From: JADFNO01 sp965369945
GTDB lineage: Bacteria > Planctomycetota > Phycisphaerae > Phycisphaerales > SM1A02
Length of the DNA: 21,790 bases
Assembly: GCA_965369945.1 (NCBI GenBank)
Contig: CBDUST010000042.1
Span: 1-21,790, forward strand
Direction of reading: 5' to 3'
A program made the translations under genes and the position numbers. Position 1 is the stretch's first letter. Each line of letters starts with the position of its first letter. The notes below the pieces were generated by a model. The model searched no databases. It was given only the letters and a program-made list of their open reading frames with translations, and was not told the DNA's origin. Shown piece after piece: positions 15,166 through 21,790 of this stretch.

Positions 15166-15193
15166 GCACGGGCAGGATGCCCGTGCCACCGGA
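15166..15193 (-). repeat. REP-like palindrome, copy 3 (inverted to copy 2)
   Basis: CACGGGCAGGATGCCCGTG core in opposite orientation to copies 1 and 2. Paired with copy 2 it could form a long stem around a 49-base loop, similar in layout to paired REP (BIME-type) units. Confidence 0.8.
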
Positions 15194-15283
15194 GTCGCAC
15201 CGATTAACCCGTTGGGACCGGCAAATTCATCACGGCATTAGATGACTAGCGCACGCAGCCGCTACGTCTTCAGTGAAACTGCT

Positions 15284-16405
15284 CTAGTCGCCGAAGCAAG
15301 TCTTGACGGCACGGGCGGCGGCGACCAACGGATCATCGGTGGGCACAAGGCGCTGCTTGCCCGCAGCCAAGCGGATGTCCACGTCACCCAGCTCGCCGTT
15401 GCGCATGACGACCATCCGATCGCGGGCTCCATTCATCAATAGTTCGATCGCGTGATAACCGAATTGCGTGGCGAGCACACGATCATCGGCAACCGGCGTG
15501 CCGCTGCGTTGGATGTAACCCAAGACGGTGGTGCGCGACTCGATCCCGGTGCGATCTTGGATCTCACTGGCGATGCACTGACTGACGCCGCCGAGGCGAA
15601 CCGGCTGCGGGTTGGTCGGATCGAAATGCGCAACCACCTGTTCGCCATCGATTGGGCGAGCGCCTTCGGCGCATGCGATGATGGAGAACCCCCGACTGCG
15701 GTGCATTCGGCGTTGAGCGAAGTCGCATATTTGCTCGATGTCGTAGGGAATCTCCGGGATGAGAATTACATCGGAGCCGGAGGCGACGCCTGCATGGAGG
15801 GCGATCCAACCGGCGTTACGGCCCATCACCTCGCACACCATGACGCGGTGATGGCTCATCGCGGTCGAGTGCAGTCGGTCCAAGGCGTCGGTGGCGGTAG
15901 CGGCGGCGGTAAGAAACCCGAAGGTGATATCCGTCCCCAGCACATCGTTGTCGATCGTTTTGGGAACAGCGATGCAGTTCATGCCCGCTTCGACAAACGG
16001 GGCGGCGCAGCTGATCGAGCCGTCGCCGCCGATCACGATCAAGGCGTCCAGATTGCGAGCGTCGAGGTTGGCCATGCAACGATCGGTGACGTCGGTGAAG
16101 ATCGGCTTCCCTTGCTCGTCCGCGCCGGTGTAGTACTTCGCGGGGTTGCAGCGATTGTTGGTACCCAGGATCGTTCCGCCGCGCGTGAGGATTCCCGAAA
16201 CGTGCAAGCTGGTCAGATCGGTCACTCGGTTCTCGACGAGGCCCTGGAACCCGTCTTCGATCCCGTAGACCAGAAGGCCGTGCTTGTAGATCGCGGTCTT
16301 CGTGACGGCGCGGATGACAGCATTCAGGCCGGGGCAGTCACCCCCGCCGGTCAGGACGCCGATGCGCTTTATCTTCTGCGAGATGCCTGAGGTCGTACTT
16401 GGCAC
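15284..16405 (-). CDS. pfkA: 6-phosphofructokinase, probably ATP-dependent
   Basis: A 373-residue PfkA-family enzyme converting fructose 6-phosphate to the 1,6-bisphosphate. VLTGGGDCPGLNAVIR (about 17-32) is the nucleotide site. IGGDGSISC (about 125-133) and PKTIDNDVLGTD (148-159) hold the active site, with Asp152 as catalytic base. The residue equivalent to E. coli Gly104 is Gly129, usual for ATP use. The equivalent of Gly124 is Lys149, common in the PPi and mixed-substrate clades. GRNAGWIALHAG and EGARPI are further family motifs. The GTG at 16405 has GAGAAG shortly upstream and leaves a 76-base spacer to divergent lysS. A TTG at 16456 would give 390 residues but has no ribosome-binding site. 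The TAG stop lies in the 13-bp inverted repeat at 15275-15287. Confidence 0.92.
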   Translation of the reverse strand: MPSTTSGISQKIKRIGVLTGGGDCPGLNAVIRAVTKTAIYKHGLLVYGIEDGFQGLVENRVTDLTSLHVSGILTRGGTILGTNNRCNPAKYYTGADEQGKPIFTDVTDRCMANLDARNLDALIVIGGDGSISCAAPFVEAGMNCIAVPKTIDNDVLGTDITFGFLTAAATATDALDRLHSTAMSHHRVMVCEVMGRNAGWIALHAGVASGSDVILIPEIPYDIEQICDFAQRRMHRSRGFSIIACAEGARPIDGEQVVAHFDPTNPQPVRLGGVSQCIASEIQDRTGIESRTTVLGYIQRSGTPVADDRVLATQFGYHAIELLMNGARDRMVVMRNGELGDVDIRLAAGKQRLVPTDDPLVAAARAVKTCFGD

Positions 16406-16481
16406 GTTGCTTCTCGGGGGGTCAAGAGTTCGAGGGGGCTCGGGAGCAGCTTCCAAAGCGACAAGCTACCATCGTAGCCGT

Positions 16482-18050
16482 ATGGCTAAGACACCTGAGA
16501 ATTCGCCCGATGACAACCCGCAGGCGGATATCGATGTGCTGGAGAAGGCTCGCCGGGAGAAGCTACGGCGATGGCGCGATGAGTTGGGACTGGAGCCGTA
16601 CGGCCGGCGCGTTGATGGTCTGGTCGCCCTGGCCGAAGCGCGAGCCACGCTCGATGAGGCTGCGCACGAGCAATACATCGAGTCTGCAGCGGCGGCGAAG
16701 GAAGATTCATCGCTACAGATCATTGATAATCGGCCCAGAGCCAAAGTGGCTGGTCGTTGCGTGCAGCATCGGGCGATGGGCAAGTTGGTCTTTCTGAGGC
16801 TGCGCGACCACACCGGCGATCTTCAGATCAGCATCTCCAAGGCCGATGTCGAGGCTCAGGCGTTTACCTTGGCCAAGAAACTCGACTACGGGGACATCGT
16901 CGTAGCCGAGGGGCCGATGGGGATGACCCAAAAAGGTGAGGTGTGCGTTTGGGCGGACAGCCTGGAACTGCATTGCAAATCACTCGCTCCGCCGCCGGAG
17001 AAATACCACGGCCTGACCGATCCGGAGCTGCGATATCGCCATCGTTACATGGACATGTATGCCAGCCCCGACACCATCCGCGTGTTTCAGCAGCGCTCCG
17101 CGTTGGTCGCGCGGATGCGGCGGTTCATGGAGACGTGGGGGTACTTGGAGGTCGAGACGCCGATGATGCAGCCGATCGCCGGCGGCGCCGCGGCCCGGCC
17201 GTTCGTCACGCATCACAATGCGTTGGACATCGAACTGTTCCTACGTGTTGCGCCGGAGTTGTATCTCAAGCGTTTGCTCGTGGGTGGTCTGCCGCGCGTG
17301 TATGAAATCAATCGCAGCTTCCGAAACGAGGGTGTGGATCGAACGCACAATCCCGAATTCACAACGCTGGAAGCCTACGAAGCGTTCGGCGACTGTTGGT
17401 CGATGCTCGATCTGACCGAGGCGTTGCTGCATGAGTTGGCGGTTTCCGTGTCGGAGGCTGATCGCCCGATCGTCCAATACGGGGAGTTGGAGATTGATTA
17501 CTCACGCCCGTTTGATCGTGTGAAGTACGGCGAACTGTTCTCGCGCGTCCTCGGTTTTGAAATGACGGATTCTGCGAAGGTGCGGGCCAAGGCCGGCGAG
17601 TTGACCATCAAGAATGCAGACAAGCTCGACGATTGGCTGCTGGTCAATGAGGTGTACGAGCATTTCTGTGAGCCGACGTTGGATCCGAGCCGGCCCACGT
17701 TCGTCACGGATTATCCCAGCGCGGTGTCGCCGTTGACTCGGCCGCAGCGCGACCAGCCGGAGTTGTGTGAGCGATGGGAGCTACTTACCGCGGGCACCGA
17801 GCTGGGCACCGCCTACACCGAACTCAATGATCCGGACGTTCAACGGGCCAAGTTCACCGAGCAGCTTGGCGGCGCTGATGAAGAGGTGCAGACGTTCCGG
17901 TCCCTGGACGAGGATTTCCTCAATGCCCTGAAGGTAGGGATGCCCCCGGCCGGGGGATTGGGGCTGGGCGTTGATCGCATCATCATGCTGATGACCAATT
18001 GCAGCAGTATCCGCGACGTGATTCTGTTTCCGCTATTGCGGCCGCACTGA
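16482..18050 (+). CDS. lysS: Lysyl-tRNA synthetase, class II
   Basis: A 522-residue class II enzyme that charges tRNA-Lys. After a polar N-terminal tail, the anticodon-binding OB fold lies at about 80-165 (VAGRCVQHRAMGKLVFLRLR). Motif 1 is FMETWGYLEVETPMMQPIAG. Motif 2 is VYEINRSFRNEGVDRTHNPE. Motif 3 is GGLGLGVDRIIMLMTN near the C-terminus. All are intact and the length is normal (about 500). The ATG at 16482 starts MAKTPENSP. An open frame back to 16302 would run antisense through the pfkA start and adds nothing recognisable. No strong ribosome-binding site is visible. It is divergent from pfkA; the next gene follows after 92 bases on the same strand. Confidence 0.96.
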   Translation: MAKTPENSPDDNPQADIDVLEKARREKLRRWRDELGLEPYGRRVDGLVALAEARATLDEAAHEQYIESAAAAKEDSSLQIIDNRPRAKVAGRCVQHRAMGKLVFLRLRDHTGDLQISISKADVEAQAFTLAKKLDYGDIVVAEGPMGMTQKGEVCVWADSLELHCKSLAPPPEKYHGLTDPELRYRHRYMDMYASPDTIRVFQQRSALVARMRRFMETWGYLEVETPMMQPIAGGAAARPFVTHHNALDIELFLRVAPELYLKRLLVGGLPRVYEINRSFRNEGVDRTHNPEFTTLEAYEAFGDCWSMLDLTEALLHELAVSVSEADRPIVQYGELEIDYSRPFDRVKYGELFSRVLGFEMTDSAKVRAKAGELTIKNADKLDDWLLVNEVYEHFCEPTLDPSRPTFVTDYPSAVSPLTRPQRDQPELCERWELLTAGTELGTAYTELNDPDVQRAKFTEQLGGADEEVQTFRSLDEDFLNALKVGMPPAGGLGLGVDRIIMLMTNCSSIRDVILFPLLRPH

Positions 18051-18142
18051 CCGGATTTAGCAACGGGTTGCGAGCTTGTCGGCATCTTGATCGAAGGTGG
18101 GACGTATTATTGACGACCACCTTAGATCGGAGCGACCTAATC

Positions 18143-19654
18143 ATGCTGACCCGCCAACGATTCGTTCTCGTTCTTTTGGCCGCCATTCTTGCTGGGCTTG
18201 TGTCGAGTTCGACGCGGGCGGATGACTGGCAGCTTCTCGAAGAGCATTGGTACGTCGTCGAGTTGGCCGGACACAAAGCGGGATGGATGAGCAGCTCAAT
18301 CCATTCCGATGGCGAGCGATATCGCAGCGACAGTCAGACGCGGCTCAGCTTTGGTCGAGGGCCGGCGACCTCAGTGATCGAGTTTGATTCGAGCTTCGTA
18401 GAGTCGCATGAAGGCGAACCGGTGAGCTTGAAGTTCCGCCAGAAGATGGGTCAGCAGGCGGTCCAAACCCACTGGGAGTTTGCCGCTGATCACGTAGCGC
18501 AGACGACCGAGCAGGCGGGACGGGAAACAGCTACCGAGCAGCCGCTACCCGAGGGAGAATGGCTCACGCCGATGGCCGCGGCGAGGTACTGGCTCGATCA
18601 GCAACAGGCCGGCGCGCAGGAGATCACGTACCGCATCATCGACCCGGCAAACGGATTATCGCCGATCGCGGTGACGCATCGATTCGTGGCTGAGGAGATG
18701 ATGCAGCGAGACGGTCAGACGGTTGCGGTCACCGTCTGGAAGACGACAACTGAGAAGCCGCCCGTGACAGCGACGGAGAAATATGACTCCGAAGGCACGT
18801 TGATGTACCAGTCGGTGACCGCCGGTCTCGAAATGGTCACGCGGATTGCCACCAAAGCAGAGGCGCTGGCCAAGCCGGGCCGGCAGCCTGAGTTGCTTGT
18901 GCAAACGTTCGTCAAACCCAACGAGCCGATTGCCCGATCAAAGCAAGCCACGACAGCCATATTGCGTCTGCGCACAAAGAACGGCCAGATGCCGGCGCTT
19001 CCTTCAGCCGGTGCGCAGCGCGTCGAGATGGGCGATGATGCCGGCTCGGCGATCCTGCACATTGATATCAATGCCAATCAACTTGCGTCTGCTGAGGAGG
19101 TCGCCGACCCAGCGTATCTCCAAGCCTCAACGATCGTCGATTCGAATGACGAGCAAGTTCGTCGGCTTGCGGCCAGTGCGACGGATCAAATGGGCGATGA
19201 TCCACATAGGAAAGCTGACGCGATGCGGCGGTTCGTGCGGCGATATGTCTCAAATAAGGACCTCGATACGGCCTTTGCGACTGCATCGGAGGTTGCCCGC
19301 CTCAAAAGCGGCGATTGTTCGGAGCACGCGGTCTTGCTGTGCGCCATGCTGCGATCGCAGGAGATTCCGGCGCGGGTGGCGGTGGGCTTGATCTATGCCG
19401 AATCGTTTCTCCAGCAGCGCGGCGTGTTCGGTTGGCACATGTGGACGCAAGCGCTAATCGACGGAAAGTGGGTTGATTACGATGCGACGCTGCGGAGGCG
19501 GTATCACGCGGCTCATGTGCTCACCAGCACTTCCGATCTGAACGATGGGGCGCTCTCCGGCGCGCTGGCCACAACGTTGCAACTGATTGGGAATCTGGAG
19601 ATCGACGTCGTTGAAGTCGGTCACGATCGGAAGGGCGCGATCTCTAGACCATGA
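18143..19654 (+). CDS. Exported transglutaminase-like protein
   Basis: A 503-residue protein with a signal peptide (basic MLTRQR, hydrophobic 7-20, likely cleavage after STRA near residue 26). The C-terminal third is a transglutaminase-like (papain-fold) domain. Cys392 lies in KSGDCSEHAVLLC, His432 in GVFGWHMWTQALI, and Asp445 or Asp447 in WVDYDAT. Bacterial members are usually peptidases or amide-forming enzymes with unknown substrates. The first 300 residues look beta-rich and unassigned; similar pairings occur in planctomycetes as far as I recall. The ATG at 18143 has GGAG 10 bases upstream; an open frame back to 17999 overlaps lysS. The stop overlaps the start of nnrD (ATGA), indicating translational coupling. 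Confidence 0.85.
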   Translation: MLTRQRFVLVLLAAILAGLVSSSTRADDWQLLEEHWYVVELAGHKAGWMSSSIHSDGERYRSDSQTRLSFGRGPATSVIEFDSSFVESHEGEPVSLKFRQKMGQQAVQTHWEFAADHVAQTTEQAGRETATEQPLPEGEWLTPMAAARYWLDQQQAGAQEITYRIIDPANGLSPIAVTHRFVAEEMMQRDGQTVAVTVWKTTTEKPPVTATEKYDSEGTLMYQSVTAGLEMVTRIATKAEALAKPGRQPELLVQTFVKPNEPIARSKQATTAILRLRTKNGQMPALPSAGAQRVEMGDDAGSAILHIDINANQLASAEEVADPAYLQASTIVDSNDEQVRRLAASATDQMGDDPHRKADAMRRFVRRYVSNKDLDTAFATASEVARLKSGDCSEHAVLLCAMLRSQEIPARVAVGLIYAESFLQQRGVFGWHMWTQALIDGKWVDYDATLRRRYHAAHVLTSTSDLNDGALSGALATTLQLIGNLEIDVVEVGHDRKGAISRP

Positions 19655-20595
19655 CGAGCGATGATCCCAAATTGCCACCACGTCCAACTGACGGACACAA
19701 GGGAACGTTCGGGACGGTTTGTGTAATCGGCGGCCAGGCGGGCGGGCCGCGCGTGATGGTGGGGGGGCCGGCGCTAACGGCGCTGGGTGCGCTGCGGGCC
19801 GGGGCTGGGCTTGCCGTGCTGGCCGTGCCGGCGCCGATCATGGCGGCGGCACTGACCATCGCCCCATCCGCGACCGGGCTGGCCCTGCCCGTCGATGAGA
19901 ACGGCGGTTTGCGACCGAGCGATGTGGCGGCACTGCTCGACACGTTCCTTCACGACTACGACTGCCTGGCCGTGGGACCAGGGTTCGGTGTTGACGAGCC
20001 ACAGCGCCAAATCATGGTGCGGTTGATTGGCCAGGATGAGGCGCCGTTGGTTGTCGATGCCGATGCGCTCAATGCGCTGGCGACCGTGCCCCAGTTTGAT
20101 CAAGACTTCCGTGCCCCGGCGGTGCTCACCCCACATCCGGGCGAGTATCGACGGTTGGCTGAGGCACTGGGTCTTGAAGGCGACCCCATCAACCAAGCAA
20201 CACGACCGGCGGCGGCTGAGCAACTCGCGCAGCGTCTGGGATGCGTTGTTGTGCTCAAGGGGGCGGGAACGGTCGTGACCGACGGCGTACAGACTTGGAT
20301 CAACCCCGCTGGTAATGTCGCCTTGGCAACAGCCGGCACCGGTGACGTGCTGACCGGCGTAATCGCGGGCTTGATCGGACAGTTCTACAAGCCGCACGGG
20401 GGCGGTATGGATTCGACAGCCGCTTCGTCACAACCAGCTGGACTCAGCCTCCTTGAATGCGCTCGGATCGGTGTGTACTTGCACGGCCTGGCTGCGGACC
20501 GCTGGGCTGAGCGCCACGGCGATTCGGGATTGCTCGCGACCGATCTGCTGGCCGAGTTACCCGCAGCGCAGGCGGAGCTTCGTAGGACAGACTAA
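19651..20595 (+). CDS. nnrD: ADP/ATP-dependent NAD(P)H-hydrate dehydratase
   Basis: A 314-residue YjeF-C/ribokinase-fold enzyme that repairs hydrated NADH and NADPH using ADP (or ATP). Motifs in order: TVCVIGGQAGGPRVMVGGPA near the N-terminus, LAVGPGFGVDE, PLVVDADALNAL, VLTPHPGEYRRLAEALG, VVVLKGAGTVVTDG and ATAGTGDVLTGVIAGLIGQ. The Asp of AGTGDVL is the family's catalytic base. The epimerase partner domain (NnrE, YjeF-N) is absent, so this is the stand-alone dehydratase. An insertion rich in Gly, Ser and Pro (PHGGGMDSTAASSQPAG) precedes the last helices. The ATG at 19651 overlaps the transglutaminase stop by 4 bases. A run of seven Gs near 19761 lies in the coding sequence. Confidence 0.93.
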   Translation: MTSDDPKLPPRPTDGHKGTFGTVCVIGGQAGGPRVMVGGPALTALGALRAGAGLAVLAVPAPIMAAALTIAPSATGLALPVDENGGLRPSDVAALLDTFLHDYDCLAVGPGFGVDEPQRQIMVRLIGQDEAPLVVDADALNALATVPQFDQDFRAPAVLTPHPGEYRRLAEALGLEGDPINQATRPAAAEQLAQRLGCVVVLKGAGTVVTDGVQTWINPAGNVALATAGTGDVLTGVIAGLIGQFYKPHGGGMDSTAASSQPAGLSLLECARIGVYLHGLAADRWAERHGDSGLLATDLLAELPAAQAELRRTD

Positions 20596-20634
20596 AGCGA
20601 CTCGTCACGCTCGGGACGCTACACTGGCGGTTCT

Positions 20635-21645
20635 ATGACGACCACCGCCCGACCGCACACCGATATCCGAACGCTGCCGCCCAATGGCTATGTCGAGGGC
20701 GTCTACGCTGTCGTGAACCCGCAACTCGGGACCACCCGCGCGGGCAAGCCGTACCTCAAGTGCCTGTTGCGTGATGCCACCGGCGAAGTGACCGCTCGTC
20801 AGTGGACCATCGACGAGGATTCGTTCCCGCAGTTGGGCTCAACCGGTTTTGTGTGGGCGGCGGGACATACGCAAGTCTACAACGGCCAGCTTCAGCTCAT
20901 CGTCGAGCAAATCAAACCGGTGCAAGTAGGCCAGGAGGAGCTGGCAGCGTTACTCCCGTCAACCAACCGCGACATCGATGAGATGTTCGCTGAGGTGACG
21001 ACGATGCTCGGCTCGTTGACCCATCCAGCGATCAAAGCGCTGGCTGATATCTACGTGGCGGACGAAGATCTGATGTCTAGCTTCAGGCAAGCGCCCGCGG
21101 CGGTCAGCATGCACCACGCGTACATCGGCGGGCTGCTGGAGCACACGTTGCAACTGCTCAACTTGGCCGAAGCGATGTTGCCGCTGTACCCGAGATTGAA
21201 CCGCGACATCGTGTTGATGGGGCTGTTCCTTCACGACCTGGCCAAGACGACTGAGTTGACCTGGGAGAAGGGATTTGACTACACACCCGACGGGAACCTG
21301 ATCGGCCACGTGGTTCGTGGGGCGATTTGGTTACAAGTCAAGGCGGCGATCGCCGGCAAGCAATCAGGACATCGTTTGCCGTCCGAAGCACTGCGGGTGT
21401 TGCAGCACATCATCATTAGCCACCACGGGGAGCCCGAGTACGGTGCGGCGAAGCTCCCCAGCACACCCGAGGCGATCTTCGTGGCTCTGCTCGACAACCT
21501 CGACGCGAAGACGGAAATGGCGCTGGCGCATTCTCGACCCGAGCCCGCACCGGCTGTGGCGATTGAAGGCGACTTCACGGACAAGGTCTGGGCACTGGGA
21601 ACGCGGCTGTTCAAGCCTGATCCGTTGGCGGGCTCAGACACCTAA
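20635..21645 (+). CDS. YhaM-like 3'-5' exoribonuclease (OB fold plus HD domain)
   Basis: A 336-residue protein with the YhaM/CBF1 layout. An N-terminal OB fold (about 17-95; YVEGVYAVVNPQLG and AGKPYLKCLLRDATGEV) would bind nucleic acid. An HD phosphohydrolase domain follows (about 155-300). Metal ligands are visible: His170 in LLEHTLQ, His200-Asp201 in LFLHDLAKT, His225 in IGHVVRGA, His263/His264 in ISHHGEPEYG and Asp287 or Asp290 in LLDNLDAK. Length is close to Bacillus YhaM (about 314). YhaM trims RNA and single-stranded DNA 3' ends in a manganese-dependent way. The ATG at 20635 follows nnrD by 39 bases, so the two may share a transcript. The activity is inferred from the family. Confidence 0.88.
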   Translation: MTTTARPHTDIRTLPPNGYVEGVYAVVNPQLGTTRAGKPYLKCLLRDATGEVTARQWTIDEDSFPQLGSTGFVWAAGHTQVYNGQLQLIVEQIKPVQVGQEELAALLPSTNRDIDEMFAEVTTMLGSLTHPAIKALADIYVADEDLMSSFRQAPAAVSMHHAYIGGLLEHTLQLLNLAEAMLPLYPRLNRDIVLMGLFLHDLAKTTELTWEKGFDYTPDGNLIGHVVRGAIWLQVKAAIAGKQSGHRLPSEALRVLQHIIISHHGEPEYGAAKLPSTPEAIFVALLDNLDAKTEMALAHSRPEPAPAVAIEGDFTDKVWALGTRLFKPDPLAGSDT

Positions 21646-21745
21646 CATAATGCTGTGAGGAGGCTTCGGCCGCTTTTGGATTTTCGCCCCTCTGCGCCTA
21701 GAGTCCGGCCCGGAAGAAGAGACAGCCGACGGGAGTTAGCCAGTC

Positions 21746-21790
21746 ATGATTCAACCGCAGCGAGTCTTGCTGGGCATCCCGGTTTACAAC
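21746..21790 (+). CDS. Start of a gene, possibly a family 2 glycosyltransferase
   Basis: Only 15 codons are visible before the right edge: MIQPQRVLLGIPVYN. The string VLLGIPVYN is the usual first strand of family 2 glycosyltransferases (I-P-V-Y-N). The ATG at 21746 is preceded by GGGAG about 10 bases upstream. It begins 100 bases after the YhaM-like gene on the same strand. The call is tentative because so little is seen. Confidence 0.5.
   Translation, partial: MIQPQRVLLGIPVYN

Larger units (their letters stand above)
14670..15283. other. Gene-free region with palindromic repeats
   Basis: A stretch of 614 bases between the HAD fusion (start at 14669) and the end of pfkA. Short open frames on both strands are made mostly of the palindromic repeats and look non-coding. 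The left part (14670-14832) should carry the promoter of the HAD-waaF operon; no clear -35/-10 pair was found. The right part holds three REP-like palindromes, one partial copy, and a 9-bp inverted pair ATACGAATC (14945-14953) and GATTCGTAT (15020-15028). Confidence 0.75.
14833..15287. mobile_element. Possible MITE-like element with 13-bp terminal inverted repeats
   Basis: CTAGAGCAGTTTC at 14833-14845 and its exact reverse complement GAAACTGCTCTAG at 15275-15287 bracket 455 bases without a gene. The outer CTAG at both ends could be a 4-bp target duplication, leaving a 9-bp inverted repeat AGCAGTTTC; because CTAG is its own complement, the two readings cannot be told apart. The right end contains the pfkA stop codon. 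No transposase is present. It could also be a paired regulatory site or chance flanks of a repeat cluster. Confidence 0.4.

Noticed and set aside
14590..15245. Short plus- and minus-strand frames containing ARASCPC or similar
   Set aside because: They are translations of the palindromic repeats and have no recognisable domain.
21655..21690. Possible terminator after the YhaM-like gene (GGC-TTCG-GCC followed by T-rich sequence)
   Set aside because: The stem is only 3 bp without mismatches, and the T-run is broken; too weak to call.
1..21790. CRISPR arrays, tRNA or rRNA genes, defence islands, phage genes
   Set aside because: No regularly spaced repeats, tRNA-like cloverleafs, or recognisable defence or phage proteins were seen on reading both strands.

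Overview
The window is G+C-rich, gene-dense bacterial chromosome with no rRNA, tRNA, CRISPR array or transposase gene that I can see. The gene content suggests a Gram-negative-type planctomycete, possibly of the class Phycisphaerae. The pointers are a chlamydial Hc1-like histone, a FabZ-like dehydratase, an ECF sigma factor beside a zinc-free membrane anti-sigma candidate, a lipopolysaccharide core and O-antigen gene set, a long-form adenylosuccinate lyase and a mixed-type phosphofructokinase. This assignment rests on family resemblance recalled from knowledge, not on a search.

Layout. (1) 1-2881, minus strand: purB, an isochorismatase-family hydrolase, a 55-residue Hc1-like histone, and a FabZ-like dehydratase that runs off the left edge and starts at GTG. 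(2) 2939-4992, plus strand: an ECF sigma factor with an ECF-like candidate promoter, then a single-pass membrane protein that is probably its anti-sigma factor. (3) 5003-11314, minus strand: a tightly packed run, in transcription order a methyltransferase, a WaaE/KdtX-like family 2 glycosyltransferase, a membrane-anchored Cys-X5-Arg phosphatase, an O-antigen ligase/polymerase, two more methyltransferases, and plsY. (4) 11412-14669: a plus-strand WaaP/Kdo-type sugar kinase whose 3' end overlaps by 122 bp the 3' end of a minus-strand heptosyltransferase (waaF-like). Upstream of waaF lies a heptose-bisphosphate phosphatase-like HAD protein fused to a Pro/Glu-rich repeat region and a C-terminal membrane anchor. 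(5) 14670-15283: a gene-free region with REP-like palindromes, bounded by a 13-bp inverted repeat that also contains the stop codon of the next gene. (6) 15284-21790: pfkA (minus) diverging from lysS, followed by an exported transglutaminase-like protein translationally coupled to nnrD, a YhaM-like HD exoribonuclease, and the first 15 codons of a possible glycosyltransferase.

Regions 3 and 4 read as one cell-envelope locus. Heptose phosphatase-like and heptosyltransferase functions would build an inner core, the kinase would phosphorylate it, the WaaE-like enzyme would extend it, and the Wzy/WaaL-type protein would polymerise or ligate glycan. Three methyltransferases could modify sugars, and PlsY makes lysophosphatidic acid for membrane lipid. 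The rest is housekeeping: purine synthesis, glycolysis, lysyl-tRNA charging, NAD(P)HX repair and RNA turnover.

The most unusual features are the membrane-tethered heptose phosphatase-like fusion with a 150-bp internal tandem repeat, the palindrome-bearing element at the pfkA 3' end, the antisense overlap of kinase and heptosyltransferase, and the phosphatase placed inside a glycan operon. I did not find a clearly new multi-gene system.
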